Assembly: GCA_016194635.1 (NCBI GenBank) | Contig: JACQBC010000032.1 | Span: 1 to 64,000 of the forward strand | Direction: 5' to 3' | DNA: 64,000 nucleotides | DNA from: Gammaproteobacteria bacterium | Lineage (GTDB): Bacteria > Pseudomonadota > Gammaproteobacteria > UBA6429 > Thiohalophilaceae | Made by a program: the position numbers and the translations under genes | Shown: positions 1 to 9,415 of the stretch, in pieces | How positions within the stretch are numbered: position 1 is the first letter of the stretch | Layout of the letters: every line of letters starts with the position of its first letter | Notes under the pieces: model-generated | What the model saw: the letters and a program-made list of their open reading frames with translations, nothing else | What the model was told of the DNA's origin: nothing | Databases searched by the model: none

Positions 1-137
1 CCGAGGGTTTGCGCACGATCAAAGCCGCCCAGAAGAAATGGCTGGCTGTGCGAAACGCTTGTGGTACCGATGTTGAGTGCCTGCAAAAAACCATGCGTGA
101 ACGCTTAGAAGCGCTTTCGCACGCGGGTGACGCCTAA
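1..137 (+). CDS. C-terminal end of an LprI-like secreted protein (partial)
   Basis: An open frame enters from the left edge (codons in phase with position 3) and stops with TAA at 135-137. The 44 visible residues contain the pattern W-x3-RN-x-C-x5-CL-x6-RL, with two cysteines five residues apart. This is typical of the last helix of the lysozyme-inhibitor LprI / DUF1311 family, whose members are periplasmic or lipoproteins. The upstream part, including any signal peptide, lies outside the window. The family call rests on one short motif. Confidence 0.5.
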   Translation, partial: EGLRTIKAAQKKWLAVRNACGTDVECLQKTMRERLEALSHAGDA

Positions 138-206
138 GGGTCTATTGGGCAATGCAATACCCTCTCCCGATAATCAATATAATAAATTTAACTCTGAGTA
201 ATGAAA

Positions 207-1376
207 CTATGTCACGCGCAGTTTGGGGTCGATGGCGATGGGAGTGGGAAAGCGCAATACTATCCAATAGGTTGAGATTACAAAAGTCATCAAAGTGGAC
301 AATTGAATAACATAGGCTGCGGTCTCACTGATGACCTCCAGGTGTAACGCCAACACCGCAATCAAAAATGCAAACTCACTATTTTGCCCCAGACGCACGC
401 CGATCTCCTTGGCGCGCGTCGACGTTTCACCTTCATAACGAAACAACCACCCCAGCAGCCGCGGTTTAAGAATTAACAACCCGGCCGCCAGGGCCGCGGC
501 GGGCCAGATAACACCGGCGAGTTTGCCGATATCCAGACTGGCCCCCATCGTGAAGAAAAAAATGATCAAGAAAAAATCCCGCAACGGCTTCAAACTTTCA
601 ACAATAAACAGGGCGATACGGTTGGTCGCCACCGCCACCCCGGCGATGAAGGCCCCGATGGAATGTGATAACCCCACATAATGCGCTAATTCTGCAATAC
701 CCAAACACCAGCCGATCGCGAGCAAAAATATATATTCAAACATTTGATTGTATCGTGCGATTAATTTTATCAGCACCAGCTGTTCCATCAGGTAGGCAAA
801 CACACTCACACCGATGAAGGCGCTGACTAAGCGAAAAATTTCTTGCCACAACGGGCGCTCCACTGCCTTGGCCTGCAACAGCACTAACAACACAATGGCG
901 ATAACGTCCTGCAGCAACAGCACACTGATCATGATCTCACCGGTGCGTTGGTGATGTAGTACCGTCGTTGGTAATAATTTAAACCCGATGATGGTACTGG
1001 AGAACATCATGCTCGCGCCGATCACCGCGGCCTCGTTGAACTTAAACCCGAAACCTAGCGCTATCCCTATACCCACTACCGCAAACACCAAGGAGCTTAT
1101 CACGGTGACCAGGGTGGTCTCGCGCAACAGTTGCCAGAGTTTTTGCGCCGGCATGTTCATGCCCAATAAAAATAGCAAAAACATAATACCCACATCACTG
1201 ACATTTTGAATCAAACGCGCATCGTTCACCCAGCCCAGTACCGAGGGTCCGAACAAAATCCCTAACACGATATACCCCACGATCAACGCCTGCCGTGCCC
1301 ATAATGCAAGCGTCGCCATCACCGCCGCGCCGACGAAGATCAGAAAAATCGTGAATAATAAGGATTCGCTATGCAC
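207..1376 (-). CDS. CPA2-family monovalent cation:proton antiporter, transmembrane domain only
   Basis: The 389-residue product is almost entirely hydrophobic, with ten or more membrane segments typical of the Na+/H+ exchanger fold of the KefB/CPA2 group. It would exchange K+ or Na+ for protons across the inner membrane. Family hallmarks include the LLLQDVIAI segment with its conserved Asp in the middle and a GQNSEFAFL stretch near the C-terminus. Kef-type transporters usually carry a C-terminal RCK/TrkA-N nucleotide-binding domain; this one ends directly after the last membrane helix, so regulation by NADH or glutathione adducts is not expected. The start is a GTG without a clear ribosome-binding site. 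It is a single gene, with no obvious operon partner. Confidence 0.88.
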   Translation of the reverse strand: MHSESLLFTIFLIFVGAAVMATLALWARQALIVGYIVLGILFGPSVLGWVNDARLIQNVSDVGIMFLLFLLGMNMPAQKLWQLLRETTLVTVISSLVFAVVGIGIALGFGFKFNEAAVIGASMMFSSTIIGFKLLPTTVLHHQRTGEIMISVLLLQDVIAIVLLVLLQAKAVERPLWQEIFRLVSAFIGVSVFAYLMEQLVLIKLIARYNQMFEYIFLLAIGWCLGIAELAHYVGLSHSIGAFIAGVAVATNRIALFIVESLKPLRDFFLIIFFFTMGASLDIGKLAGVIWPAAALAAGLLILKPRLLGWLFRYEGETSTRAKEIGVRLGQNSEFAFLIAVLALHLEVISETAAYVIQLSTLMTFVISTYWIVLRFPTPIAIDPKLRVT

Positions 1377-1434
1377 TGAAACCCAGAATTGAAGGTGCAG
1401 AATTCGATGACCCTATCACAAAGCAACTTAAATG

Positions 1435-1458
1435 AAAAAGGCCCCGGTGGGGGCCTTT
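1435..1458 (-). terminator. Rho-independent terminator downstream of the small OMP gene
   Basis: A perfect 9-bp stem (AAAGGCCCC / GGGGCCTTT, at 1437-1445 and 1450-1458) has a GGTG loop. Read on the minus strand it is followed by a run of T. It lies 28 bp past the stop of the leftward outer-membrane gene and could also act on leftward readthrough into the antiporter. Confidence 0.85.
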
Positions 1459-1485
1459 AAAGTTAGTAAAACATACATTTACTTA

Positions 1486-2040
1486 TTAGAAATGTACTTC
1501 TACACCGATATTTCCGCTAAACACACTAGAATTATTCGCAAAATCTTTTACCCCAACAAAACCCTGCAGCTCTGCACGAAAACTAAGATATTGATTCATT
1601 GCATAATCAACCCCGCCACCAAGACTTAAACCGGAGCCACTACTTGTAAGAATAGTCATGCCGGCTACTTTTAAATCAGTATCGAAGGAATAAAATCCGG
1701 CTTTTAACATAAAACCCAGTGAGGCTCTCGAATTTGGAGAATGATATACACCGGATATATTATATCCGTGTGCTCTAAGGCTTACTCCCGATAAGCTAGT
1801 AACATCTGCATCACCTAAATCTACATAAGCCGCTTCAAAACCAAAAATACTATCTGGTTTTCTATATCCGAAATAAAATTGTGTAGGTGTTGAGTTATTA
1901 ACATCGCCATAATCATATGAAGCATTTCCTACCATTGCTCCAACATAGAACGGGCCGCCTTGCCCAGCAGCTAAAACTAAATTGCTAAAACCCAAAAATG
2001 TAACCAACCCCAATACTAAACTTAATTTAAGTAGTTTCAT
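1486..2040 (-). CDS. Small outer-membrane beta-barrel protein
   Basis: The 184-residue product has a clear signal peptide (KLLK, then a hydrophobic core, then VLAAGQ, with cleavage near residue 24). It continues with alternating amphipathic strands and ends in aromatic VEVHF, the usual C-terminal signal for barrel insertion by the Bam complex. Length and composition fit the eight-stranded OmpA/OmpW/OmpX-like class. The DNA is more AT-rich than its neighbours. No specific substrate or function can be assigned. It has its own terminator and appears monocistronic. Confidence 0.75.
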   Translation of the reverse strand: MKLLKLSLVLGLVTFLGFSNLVLAAGQGGPFYVGAMVGNASYDYGDVNNSTPTQFYFGYRKPDSIFGFEAAYVDLGDADVTSLSGVSLRAHGYNISGVYHSPNSRASLGFMLKAGFYSFDTDLKVAGMTILTSSGSGLSLGGGVDYAMNQYLSFRAELQGFVGVKDFANNSSVFSGNIGVEVHF

Positions 2041-2163
2041 GTAAATTCCCCTAGGTCTGAAAACAAAAAAATCGTACCCTGCGGTAGCAGATGTATATTC
2101 TTAAAATCTAGTTAACGCATTGGTTGAATCCTACCAATAAGATACTGGGCACAGCAAGTCCTT

Positions 2164-2297
2164 ATTACTGAGTCACATGGAAAGGAGACCCTCCCATCAA
2201 GACCGTCAGCAGCAGGGATGCGGCTGTCGAGTCTACAGGGAGGTATTGACGGCGTGTCTTGGTGGGAGGGCCTCCTTTCCATGTGACTCATTAGTAA
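2164..2297. repeat. Long imperfect inverted repeat (hairpin element), likely also a terminator
   Basis: Two 34-bp arms, 2170-2203 (starting GAGTCACATGGAAAGGAG) and 2256-2289, are reverse complements at 32 of 34 positions. The pairing extends a few bases inward (CCGTCA / TGACGG) and outward into the stop codon of the leftward protease gene. The roughly 50-bp interior holds a smaller stem around CAGC-AGCAGGGATGC-GGCTG. The whole folds into a branched hairpin of about 120 nt at the 3' end of the protease gene. The size and structure suggest a dispersed structured repeat or small non-autonomous element. Sequences of this style occur between genes in other gammaproteobacteria as I recall, but I could not search. 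Confidence 0.8.
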
Positions 2298-2818
2298 TTC
2301 TGAATTTGGCGCAGCGTTAGCGTGTTTCCCCGCTGGGTGAATTCAAGCTGCTTCAAGAAACTCATGCCCAAGAGGATATCTTCATCGTCCACGTTAGGAT
2401 TGATTGAGGCGCGCAAGTTATGTAATTCAATAGTGCCAATGCGGATAGTATTGATCTGGGTCATATAACCTCGCGCCGGTCCGTTAGCGGTGTTATAGGT
2501 TACCTCGGGGCCGCGCTGCAGGCCGATGCGTTTGGCGATCCGCTCGGGTACCGATACATCACTCGCCCCGGTATCGAGCATGAATTGCACCGGGAAATCG
2601 TTGATATGCCCCGAGACCACGTAGTGGCCAAAACGGTTGCGTTCCAATACGACTTCGCGGCTACCTTCGGGCGATAGCCGCGAGTTTACCTGCTGATTAG
2701 GGTTGTTTTCCTTGTCGAGCCAGTGCTGGAACACCAGGGCCAGCACCCCGATGAGGGCGACCCACATCAGGATAAACATGGTTATGCCGTGACGGCGGGT
2801 GGGGTTGGGCTCATTCAT
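2291..2818 (-). CDS. Membrane-anchored retropepsin-like aspartic protease (TIGR02281 type)
   Basis: The 175-residue product has one N-terminal membrane segment (about residues 13-31) and a single retropepsin-like domain. The catalytic motif FMLDTGAS places the active-site Asp at residue 82, followed by the expected V-x-V-P and a late LLGMSFL strand. Bacterial single-domain proteases of this clan-AA group must dimerise to form the active site and sit on the periplasmic side of the membrane; natural substrates are unknown. The last codons overlap the outer edge of the large inverted repeat. Fold and catalytic residue are confidently seen; the cellular role is not. Confidence 0.85.
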   Translation of the reverse strand: MNEPNPTRRHGITMFILMWVALIGVLALVFQHWLDKENNPNQQVNSRLSPEGSREVVLERNRFGHYVVSGHINDFPVQFMLDTGASDVSVPERIAKRIGLQRGPEVTYNTANGPARGYMTQINTIRIGTIELHNLRASINPNVDDEDILLGMSFLKQLEFTQRGNTLTLRQIQNY

Positions 2819-2898
2819 ACGTATCTTTGTATACGTTTTAGTGGATTTATACCAGAGGCAGTCGCTACAATTCTCTAAACGCCTCCAGGAACCTTTTC

Positions 2899-3300
2899 AT
2901 GCGCACCCTCATCCGCTTTATCTGTTTATCCTTATTGATTCCGCAGCTTGGGCTTACCGCTGAGCTGAACGTCAAGCACGGTTTATGGACCGCAAACGTT
3001 GAGGTTACGGGCTTACCCATCGCTTTACCGCCGCATAGTTTTAATTATTGCGTGGACAAAAACAGCGCCATCCCGCAAGAAAAACAAATGCAAGGTTGTA
3101 ACATGCAAATGCAGCACGAGGGTAATACCGTCCACTGGACCATGCACTGTGATAACGGCGGGAAGGGTGTTGGTACCGCCACCTATCAATGGGATAACAT
3201 GCAGGCCCAAGTTGAATTAACCCTGCCGGACGGTAAGCTGTCCCTCACCTCCAACATGACCGGCAAGTGGAGTGGAGATACTTGCCCCGCCGCTAAATAA
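2899..3300 (+). CDS. DUF3617-family periplasmic protein
   Basis: The 133-residue product begins with a signal peptide (MRTLIRFICLSLLI, ending LGLTAE). It then has the GLW...V start, an FNYCVD segment and four mature-region cysteines (51, 67, 84, 129), the pattern of DUF3617 proteins, which probably form two disulfides. The C-terminal part is beta-rich (GTATYQW, MTGKW). The family's role is unknown; it is exported and common in proteobacteria. An AGGAA ribosome-binding site lies about 8 nt before the ATG. The gene is divergent from the protease gene with about 80 bp between. Confidence 0.78.
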   Translation: MRTLIRFICLSLLIPQLGLTAELNVKHGLWTANVEVTGLPIALPPHSFNYCVDKNSAIPQEKQMQGCNMQMQHEGNTVHWTMHCDNGGKGVGTATYQWDNMQAQVELTLPDGKLSLTSNMTGKWSGDTCPAAK

Positions 3301-3399
3301 CGCCGTCGCCGCCCTCCCTCAACATCGTCCTAACGGATAGCTTTCTTTGTGCGGAAGGAGGTTAAGAGGAGACAGAGGAGAAGATTAGTGGCCGCCCAT

Positions 3400-3984
3400 T
3401 CAATGCCGCGTGGTAAATTTAGGATGGGTCCGCACCGGCAGCACCTGACGGCTAGTGGTTAACACCGCGCGGGCACGTTTACTACCGGTGTCATTCCATA
3501 ATTCATACGCCCGGATCGGGTCGAGGACTTCCGCCTCGCGGCGCTGAAGACTGCGCATCGCTTGCAAGGTATCCATCATTTCCACAAACCGCGCCGACAA
3601 TTGTTGGAACATCCCGGCCATGGTGCGGTGTGAAACCTCGGCGACCGTGTGATAAGCGCTGCGTCCAATATCGACGTAGTAGCTGATCCGCACCCGCCGC
3701 CGCTCCGCGCGGCGTGGGAATAGACCGGAATACAATAAACACTGATCGCCCACATCGCGCAATTGCTGGTGGCGTTGCGACCCCGCCGCGTGCACCCCCT
3801 GCAGGTATTCCAATGCCATCACCTTGGCCGCCATTTCGGGTTTCTCGGTGTAACGCATCAATAGAAACACCAGATAACTTTCCAGCTCCTCATCGAGATG
3901 GACGTGGCTTTGCGCCTCGGCCTCTTTGACCAGGTCGTGCCACTGGGCTGTAGTGGCCTGTTGATCGGTGACCAAATGTGTCAT
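3400..3984 (-). CDS. Conserved hypothetical protein upstream of glyQ
   Basis: The 194-residue soluble protein has no signal peptide. It is mostly helical, with acidic N-terminal helices (HLDEELESYLVFLLMRYTEKP), a basic centre (RRAERRRVRISYYVDIG) and a helical tail rich in Met and Arg. A strong AGGAGGT ribosome-binding site lies 7 nt before the ATG, which supports the start. I recall uncharacterised proteins of this kind in other gammaproteobacteria, but I recognise no named domain. It is divergent from glyQ with about 320 bp between. Confidence 0.65.
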   Translation of the reverse strand: MTHLVTDQQATTAQWHDLVKEAEAQSHVHLDEELESYLVFLLMRYTEKPEMAAKVMALEYLQGVHAAGSQRHQQLRDVGDQCLLYSGLFPRRAERRRVRISYYVDIGRSAYHTVAEVSHRTMAGMFQQLSARFVEMMDTLQAMRSLQRREAEVLDPIRAYELWNDTGSKRARAVLTTSRQVLPVRTHPKFTTRH

Positions 3985-4303
3985 GGGCTGACCTCCTACT
4001 ACTGCCTACTACGATACCTAGGCGGCGCTGCTCGGAATTTCTTGAATCGTGTCGCCCTCTGTAAACGTGATGACACGCGCAACCACCACACTGAATTACA
4101 CAACACTACAACTATAATCATCCGTGCTACAAAGACTACGAGCACTCACCGTTCCTAGGGCATACATTCAGCGTCATTCCACGCGGCGGCGTCCTACATA
4201 ACACCCATGCACAAACTGGGCCGGCCACGCCTCCTCTTACCGCCGCGCCCCCGCATGCGTATAATCCCCGTTTTTGACAAGCCCATGTTGAGGAGCCCTC
4301 CGC
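3985..4303. other. Intergenic region between the divergent hypothetical gene and glyQ
   Basis: About 320 bp without a convincing gene. The interval must hold promoters for the leftward hypothetical gene and the rightward glyQ operon. I see no T-box-like structure (not expected here), no strong palindrome, and only a weak -10-like stretch (ACTATAATC) near 4109. A frame covering 4136-4420 on the minus strand has proline/glycine-rich shadow composition. Confidence 0.5.
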
Positions 4304-5209
4304 TTGACCCCGCCCGCGACCTTTCAGGACTTGATCCTGACCCTGCAAGCCTATTGGGCCGAACAGGGCTGTGTGATCCAACAACCCTATGACATGGAAA
4401 TGGGCGCGGGTACTTTTCACCCTGCCACCTTTTTGCGTGCCCTAGGCCCTGAGCCCTGGAGCGCCGCCTATGTACAACCCTGCCGCCGCCCCACCGACGG
4501 GCGTTACGGCAAGAACCCCAATCGCTTACAGCATTACTATCAGTATCAAGTGGTTATCAAGCCCTCGCCACTGAATATTCAGGAACTGTATCTCAATTCG
4601 CTACAACGGATCGGTTTTGATCTGCAGTGTAACGATGTCCGCTTCGTGGAAGACAACTGGGAATCCCCCAGCCTGGGAGCATGGGGGCTGGGTTGGGAGG
4701 TGTGGCTCAACGGCATGGAGGTGACGCAGTTTACGTATTTTCAGCAGGTCGGCGGATTGGACTGTCGACCGGTCAGTGGCGAGATTACCTACGGCCTGGA
4801 GCGCATCGCGATGTATTTACAAGCCAAGGAAAATTTATTTGATCTGGTGTGGACCGACGGCCCGCTTGGTCGCGTCACTTACCGCGATGTGTACCATCAA
4901 AATGAAGTGGAGCAATCCACTTATAATTTTGAACAGGCCAACATCGAGGTGTTATTCCACGGGTTTAACAGCTGCGAAAGTGAGAGCCAACGTTTGATCG
5001 AGGCCGGACTACCCTTGCCCGCCTATGAACAGATGGTCAAGGCGTCGCATACGTTTAATTTATTGGACGCACGCCGCGCCATTTCGGTCACTGAACGCCA
5101 AGCCTATATCCTGCGGGTACGTCACTTGGCGCGCAACATTGCCCAGGCTTATTATAATGCGCGCGAGTCTCTGGGTTTTCCGATGTGTAAAACCGCGGCA
5201 GGCCCATGA
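4304..5209 (+). CDS. glyQ: Glycyl-tRNA synthetase alpha subunit
   Basis: The 301-residue class II aminoacyl-tRNA synthetase catalytic subunit activates glycine and charges tRNA-Gly as an alpha2beta2 tetramer with GlyS. Diagnostic blocks include [21 protein letters not shown] near residues 23-43, the motif 2 region [19 protein letters not shown], and [10 protein letters not shown] near the motif 3 end. The length matches the family. The start is a TTG preceded by GAGGAG at a good distance, and it precedes the conserved TFQDLIL N-terminus directly. The stop overlaps the glyS start by four bases (ATGA), which implies translational coupling. Confidence 0.97.
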   Translation: MTPPATFQDLILTLQAYWAEQGCVIQQPYDMEMGAGTFHPATFLRALGPEPWSAAYVQPCRRPTDGRYGKNPNRLQHYYQYQVVIKPSPLNIQELYLNSLQRIGFDLQCNDVRFVEDNWESPSLGAWGLGWEVWLNGMEVTQFTYFQQVGGLDCRPVSGEITYGLERIAMYLQAKENLFDLVWTDGPLGRVTYRDVYHQNEVEQSTYNFEQANIEVLFHGFNSCESESQRLIEAGLPLPAYEQMVKASHTFNLLDARRAISVTERQAYILRVRHLARNIAQAYYNARESLGFPMCKTAAGP

Positions 5210-7290
5210 TGACACAGGATTTGTTGATAGAGATCGGCACGGAAGAATTGCCGCCCAAATCCTTGCTGGACTTAAGCAAGGCCTTTGTGGATCAGATCCA
5301 GGACGGCTTGCGTGACGCGGGCCTAACCTTTCAGAACATTATTCCCTACGCGACCCCGCGGCGCTTAGCCCTGTTGGTTAAACAATTACAGACCGAACAA
5401 GCCGGCAAAACCGTTGAACGGCGCGGCCCGGCCTTGCAGGCCGCGTTTGATACCCACGGCCATCCCACCGCGGCGGCCCTGGGTTTTGCCAAATCGTGCG
5501 GTGTGGAGATCAACCGGGTCGAGAAATTACAAACCGATAAAGGCGGTTGGTTAGTGTTTCGCAGTGTGCAGGCCGGGAAACCCGCGGTGGAAATCCTCCC
5601 CGCCCTTGTGCAACAGGCGCTGGATAAATTGCCCACCGGCAAACGCATGCGCTGGGCGGATCGCGAGGCCCACTTTGTGCGTCCGGTGCATTGGGTGGTG
5701 TTATTACTCGGTGGACAAGTTATCGAGGCTGAAATCCTCAGCGTGCGCAGCGGCCAACACACCTACGGCCACCGTTTTATGGCGCCAGAACCGATCTTTA
5801 TTCCGCAGGCCGATGAATACGAGCTGTTATTGGAAAGCAAGGGCAAGGTGATCGCCGCCTTTGATCGCCGCCGTAGCACCATCCGCGCGCAGATTGAACA
5901 AACCGCCCACGCCAGCGGTGGCAAGGCGGTGATCGCGGTGGCGTTGCTGGAGGAGGTGACCTCGATGATCGAGTGGCCCTGCGCGGTGCTCGGGAGCTTC
6001 GAGCCACGCTATTTAACCGTGCCCAAGGAGGCGCTGATTTCTACGATGTCGGCCAACCAGCGTTATTTTCATCTGGTCGATGCACAGCAAAATCTAGTGC
6101 CGTATTTCATTACCATCAGCAACATCGAACATGCCGACATGAGCCGGGTGCGCGGCGGTAACGAGCGGGTGATCCGTCCGCGGTTCGCCGATGCCGAATT
6201 TTTCTGGGATCAAGACCGTAAACGCCCGCTGGTGTCCCGCCTGCCGGATTTAAAATCGGTTGTGTTTCAAGCCAAGCTGGGCAGCCTGTATGACAAAAGC
6301 CAGCGTATTGCCACGCTGGCGGTGAACATCGGTAGCGCGGTGGGAGCCGATACACCCCACACCCGGCGCGCCGCCGAGTTATGCAAATGCGATCTGCTCA
6401 GCACCATGGTCGGTGAATTCCCGGAGCTGCAAGGCACCATGGGCCGTTATTACGCCCGCCATGACCACGAACCCGGCGAGATCGCCCAAGCCATTGAAGA
6501 GCATTATCAACCGCGCTTCGCGGGGGATGCTCTGCCGTGCAGCAGCACCGGTTTAGCCCTGGCGATCGCGGATCGCCTCGATAGCTTGGTCGGCATTTTC
6601 GCTATCGGCCAGGCGCCCAGCGGGGATAAAGATCCCTTTGGTTTACGCCGTGCCGCGTTGGGGGTGGTGCGCATGCTAATTGAAGCGCAGCTGCCCGTGG
6701 ATTTATACCGGCTTATCACCCAGGCCGCTGAGGCGTATCCCGCCGCCTTACACGCCGAACATGTCTGCGACGCGGTATTTGATTTTGTGCTGGAACGCAC
6801 CCGCGTGTATTACCAACAACAAGATATTCGCCCGGATGTATTTGAGGCCGTGAAGGCCCTGCGGCCTACTTTATTGATGGACTTTGATGCTCGGTTACGC
6901 GCGGTAAACGCCTTTTTGGACGACCCCGCCGCCGAGGCGCTGGCCAGCGCCAACAAACGTATTTCCAATATTCTAAAGAAAAACCAGGCACCGCTCGCCG
7001 CGCAACTCAACGCCGGCTTGTTACACGAGGACGCCGAACAAGAACTGGCGGCCGCGGTACAACAAGCCCAATTGGCGCTAACCCCCTTGATCACCCGCCG
7101 CGATTACGACGCCGTGTTGCGTATCCTGGCACGGCTGCGGCCGATGGTTGACAGTTTTTTCGATGACGTCATGGTGATGGTGGAGGACAGCGCGCTGCGG
7201 CACAACCGCCTGACCTTGTTAAATCAATTGCGTAACTTGTTTTTGAACGTCGCGGATATTTCACAACTGCAGACCTCGAAGTTAGCATGA
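5206..7290 (+). CDS. glyS: Glycyl-tRNA synthetase beta subunit
   Basis: The 694-residue beta subunit binds tRNA-Gly and is required for charging together with GlyQ. The N-terminus [17 protein letters not shown] is highly conserved. The middle holds an HD-like region ([19 protein letters not shown]...[16 protein letters not shown]), then [15 protein letters not shown], and the C-terminal anticodon-binding (DALR-type) region ends in FFDDVMVM...[12 protein letters not shown]. Length and block order are normal. It shares an ATGA overlap with glyQ; 85 bp of non-coding sequence follow before gmhB. Confidence 0.97.
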   Translation: MMTQDLLIEIGTEELPPKSLLDLSKAFVDQIQDGLRDAGLTFQNIIPYATPRRLALLVKQLQTEQAGKTVERRGPALQAAFDTHGHPTAAALGFAKSCGVEINRVEKLQTDKGGWLVFRSVQAGKPAVEILPALVQQALDKLPTGKRMRWADREAHFVRPVHWVVLLLGGQVIEAEILSVRSGQHTYGHRFMAPEPIFIPQADEYELLLESKGKVIAAFDRRRSTIRAQIEQTAHASGGKAVIAVALLEEVTSMIEWPCAVLGSFEPRYLTVPKEALISTMSANQRYFHLVDAQQNLVPYFITISNIEHADMSRVRGGNERVIRPRFADAEFFWDQDRKRPLVSRLPDLKSVVFQAKLGSLYDKSQRIATLAVNIGSAVGADTPHTRRAAELCKCDLLSTMVGEFPELQGTMGRYYARHDHEPGEIAQAIEEHYQPRFAGDALPCSSTGLALAIADRLDSLVGIFAIGQAPSGDKDPFGLRRAALGVVRMLIEAQLPVDLYRLITQAAEAYPAALHAEHVCDAVFDFVLERTRVYYQQQDIRPDVFEAVKALRPTLLMDFDARLRAVNAFLDDPAAEALASANKRISNILKKNQAPLAAQLNAGLLHEDAEQELAAAVQQAQLALTPLITRRDYDAVLRILARLRPMVDSFFDDVMVMVEDSALRHNRLTLLNQLRNLFLNVADISQLQTSKLA

Positions 7291-7375
7291 TGACCCCGGC
7301 ACAACCCGATTCTTACGGTGTTATATCGGCCGCTGTGCCAGCATTGCATCTCAAAGATGATTTTAAACCCAACCC

Positions 7376-7930
7376 ATGAAGCTGATTATCTTAGATCGCG
7401 ATGGCGTTATTAACCAAGACTCCGACGACTACATCAAATCGGTCGAGGAATTTATCCCCATCCCCGGCAGCCTGGAGGCCATCGGCAAACTGACCCGGGC
7501 CGGTTATACCGTCACCGTGGCCACCAACCAGTCGGGTATCGCGCACGGTTATTATAGCCGCGCCACGCTCACCGCCATGCACGACAAACTGATCCGGCTT
7601 CTGCAAGTCCACGGCGGCGGCATCGACCGCTTCTTTATCTGCCCGCACGGCCCGGACGACCAGTGTATTTGCCGTAAACCCAAACCCGGCTTGTTTGCGC
7701 AGATTGCAGATCATTACCGACAGCCGCTTGCCGGCGTACCCTCCATCGGGGATTCGTGGCGCGATATTCAGGCAGGCTCGACGTTTGGCGTGCGCGCCAT
7801 GCTGGTACAAACCGGAAAAGGCGCGCGCGCGCTGGCGCAACATGCCGATGATTTAAAAGCGATACCCGTGTACCAAAATTTATCCCACGCGGTTAACACT
7901 CTACTCGCTGAGGATATTACTGCATGTTGA
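7376..7930 (+). CDS. gmhB: D-glycero-beta-D-manno-heptose-1,7-bisphosphate 7-phosphatase
   Basis: The 184-residue HAD-superfamily phosphatase removes the 7-phosphate in ADP-heptose synthesis for the LPS inner core; it acts in the cytoplasm. The catalytic DRDGV motif (Asp7, Asp9) sits at the N-terminus, followed by VATNQSG (motif II), the zinc-binding CPHGPDDQCICRKPKPGL loop with three cysteines and one histidine typical of GmhB, and GDSWRD (motif IV). It overlaps the acyltransferase gene by 7 bp, consistent with a glyQ-glyS-gmhB-plsC expression unit. Confidence 0.93.
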   Translation: MKLIILDRDGVINQDSDDYIKSVEEFIPIPGSLEAIGKLTRAGYTVTVATNQSGIAHGYYSRATLTAMHDKLIRLLQVHGGGIDRFFICPHGPDDQCICRKPKPGLFAQIADHYRQPLAGVPSIGDSWRDIQAGSTFGVRAMLVQTGKGARALAQHADDLKAIPVYQNLSHAVNTLLAEDITAC

Positions 7931-8673
7931 GGGTGTTACGCTCCACCTTGTTCAGTGTCGTGATGATTGTCCTTACGGTATTTTTCGCCACCGGCACGAT
8001 TTTTTTGCGGCCGCTGCCGTTCATTCTCACCTCGCGGTTTTTACAACTTTACGCCCGCCTGACGATTAATTCCTTACGCCTGCTCTGTAACGTCGACTAC
8101 GAGATCCAAGGCCGGGAGAATATTCCCGCCGCGCCATTTATTATTTTTAGCAAACACCAGTCGACCTGGGAAACCTTCGCGTTGCAGATTATTTTTCTAA
8201 AAATTTGCTACGTGGTTAAGCGCGAGTTATTTCTTATTCCGTTTTTCGGTTGGGGATTGGCGGCAATGCGGCCGATCGCCATCGATCGCGGCGCGGGCAA
8301 ACACGCCCTGAATCAAATCATCCACAAGGGCACCCGGCGCTTACAACAAGGTATCAGCGTGGTGATTTTTCCCGAAGGGACCCGCACCACACCGGACAGG
8401 CCCGGCAAATATAAAATCGGCGGCGCGTTGCTTGCCGCGCACAGCGGCTATCCGATCGTTCCCGTGGCCCATAACGCGGGAGAATGTTGGCAACGCGGCG
8501 GGTTTATTAAAAAACCCGGGATCATACGGGTGAGGATAGGTCCGGTCATCACGACCAAGGATAAATCGCCAGAACACATTTTGGCACAGAGTAAAGCCTG
8601 GATTGAGTCCCAGATGCCATCGATCACCCGCGTGCCCTATCAAACGCCCACGCCTGTATCTGATGTCGGTTAG
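7924..8673 (+). CDS. 1-acyl-sn-glycerol-3-phosphate acyltransferase (PlsC-like)
   Basis: The 249-residue inner-membrane acyltransferase transfers a fatty acyl group to lysophosphatidate in phospholipid synthesis. A membrane segment occupies residues about 8-38. Motif I reads SKHQSTWETF (His78, with Glu83 in place of the usual Asp of HX4D), a variant common in this subgroup. Motif III is FPEGTRT (149-155), and DRG near 121 completes the substrate site. It overlaps gmhB by 7 bp. It could equally be a lysophospholipid acyltransferase of related specificity. Confidence 0.88.
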   Translation: MLRVLRSTLFSVVMIVLTVFFATGTIFLRPLPFILTSRFLQLYARLTINSLRLLCNVDYEIQGRENIPAAPFIIFSKHQSTWETFALQIIFLKICYVVKRELFLIPFFGWGLAAMRPIAIDRGAGKHALNQIIHKGTRRLQQGISVVIFPEGTRTTPDRPGKYKIGGALLAAHSGYPIVPVAHNAGECWQRGGFIKKPGIIRVRIGPVITTKDKSPEHILAQSKAWIESQMPSITRVPYQTPTPVSDVG

Positions 8674-8772
8674 CTTACTTGGAGTAATAACCAGTATTCG
8701 TTCACGTATGGCAATATTTAATACAAGGATATTGCTATGTTCTTCTTCACTATACCACCCGATGAAACAGGG

Positions 8773-8802
8773 TTGGACATTTGCACAACGCAGTGCTACA
8801 TA
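8773..8802 (+). promoter_or_regulatory. Possible sigma70 promoter for the DUF3015 gene
   Basis: TTGGAC at 8773-8778 and TACATA at 8797-8802 are separated by 18 bp and lie about 50 bp before the start codon of the downstream gene. Two of twelve consensus positions are off. The score is moderate, but the placement upstream of a good ribosome-binding site is sensible. Confidence 0.35.
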
Positions 8803-8852
8803 TACAGCTCATTGAGTTTTAATTGTGTTATCAACTTGGAGGATAGAAATGT

Positions 8853-9341
8853 ATGCAGAAATACCTCACTTTAATTGCACTATCACTGGCGGCGATCGCT
8901 ACCAATGCTTATGCCGCGGATGCTAATAACGTGGGCTGTGGCGTAGGTAGTTTGGTTTTTGATGGTAAATCTGATAAACCATCACAAATTCTGGCCGCCA
9001 CCACCAATGGTTCCTCGTATAACCAAACCTTTGGTATTTCTTCAGGTACCCTCGGCTGCGCGCAAAATGCTACTGTAAAGACATATGCTGCGGTATCGAG
9101 TTTTATGACCGCGAACTTGGATAAGCTGGCCCACGACATGTCAGTTGGTCAAGGTGAGTCCCTGGACACACTGGCCACGCTGATGGGCATGAGTAGCGAG
9201 CATAAAGTACTATTCAACCAATTGCTCAAGGATAACTTTGCAGTGATTTTCCCCAGCACCTCCACCACCAGCGAACAGGCATTGCAAACCATTTCCGCGC
9301 TGATGGCTAAAGACAAACAACTTTCGCTTTACACCGCTTAA
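8853..9341 (+). CDS. DUF3015-family exported protein
   Basis: The 162-residue protein has a signal peptide (MQKYLTLIALSLAAIATNAYA, cleaved before AD). The mature N-terminus NVGCGVGSLVF and the following ATTNGSSYNQTFGISSGTLGC are the signature of DUF3015. Members are small periplasmic proteins of unknown function with conserved Gly/Cys-rich segments. GGAGG lies 10 nt before the ATG; another ATG at 8849 is out of frame. A strong terminator follows. Confidence 0.85.
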   Translation: MQKYLTLIALSLAAIATNAYAADANNVGCGVGSLVFDGKSDKPSQILAATTNGSSYNQTFGISSGTLGCAQNATVKTYAAVSSFMTANLDKLAHDMSVGQGESLDTLATLMGMSSEHKVLFNQLLKDNFAVIFPSTSTTSEQALQTISALMAKDKQLSLYTA

Positions 9342-9357
9342 CGCGACGCTCTGAAAC

Positions 9358-9392
9358 AAAACCCGGTGGATGATCATCCACCGGGTTTTTTT
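9358..9392 (+). terminator. Strong Rho-independent terminator after the DUF3015 gene
   Basis: A perfect 26-bp palindrome (ACCCGGTGGATGA and its complement, 9361-9386) is extended by flanking A/T pairs and followed by a run of seven T. It separates the DUF3015 transcription unit from the downstream DUF4105 gene. Confidence 0.93.
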
Positions 9393-9415
9393 ATGTTGTT
9401 TGTCGATACACTGGT

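Noticed and set aside
4136-4420. 94-residue minus-strand frame over the glyQ start
   Set aside because: It overlaps the glyQ start, is Gly/Cys-rich, and has no supporting ribosome-binding site.
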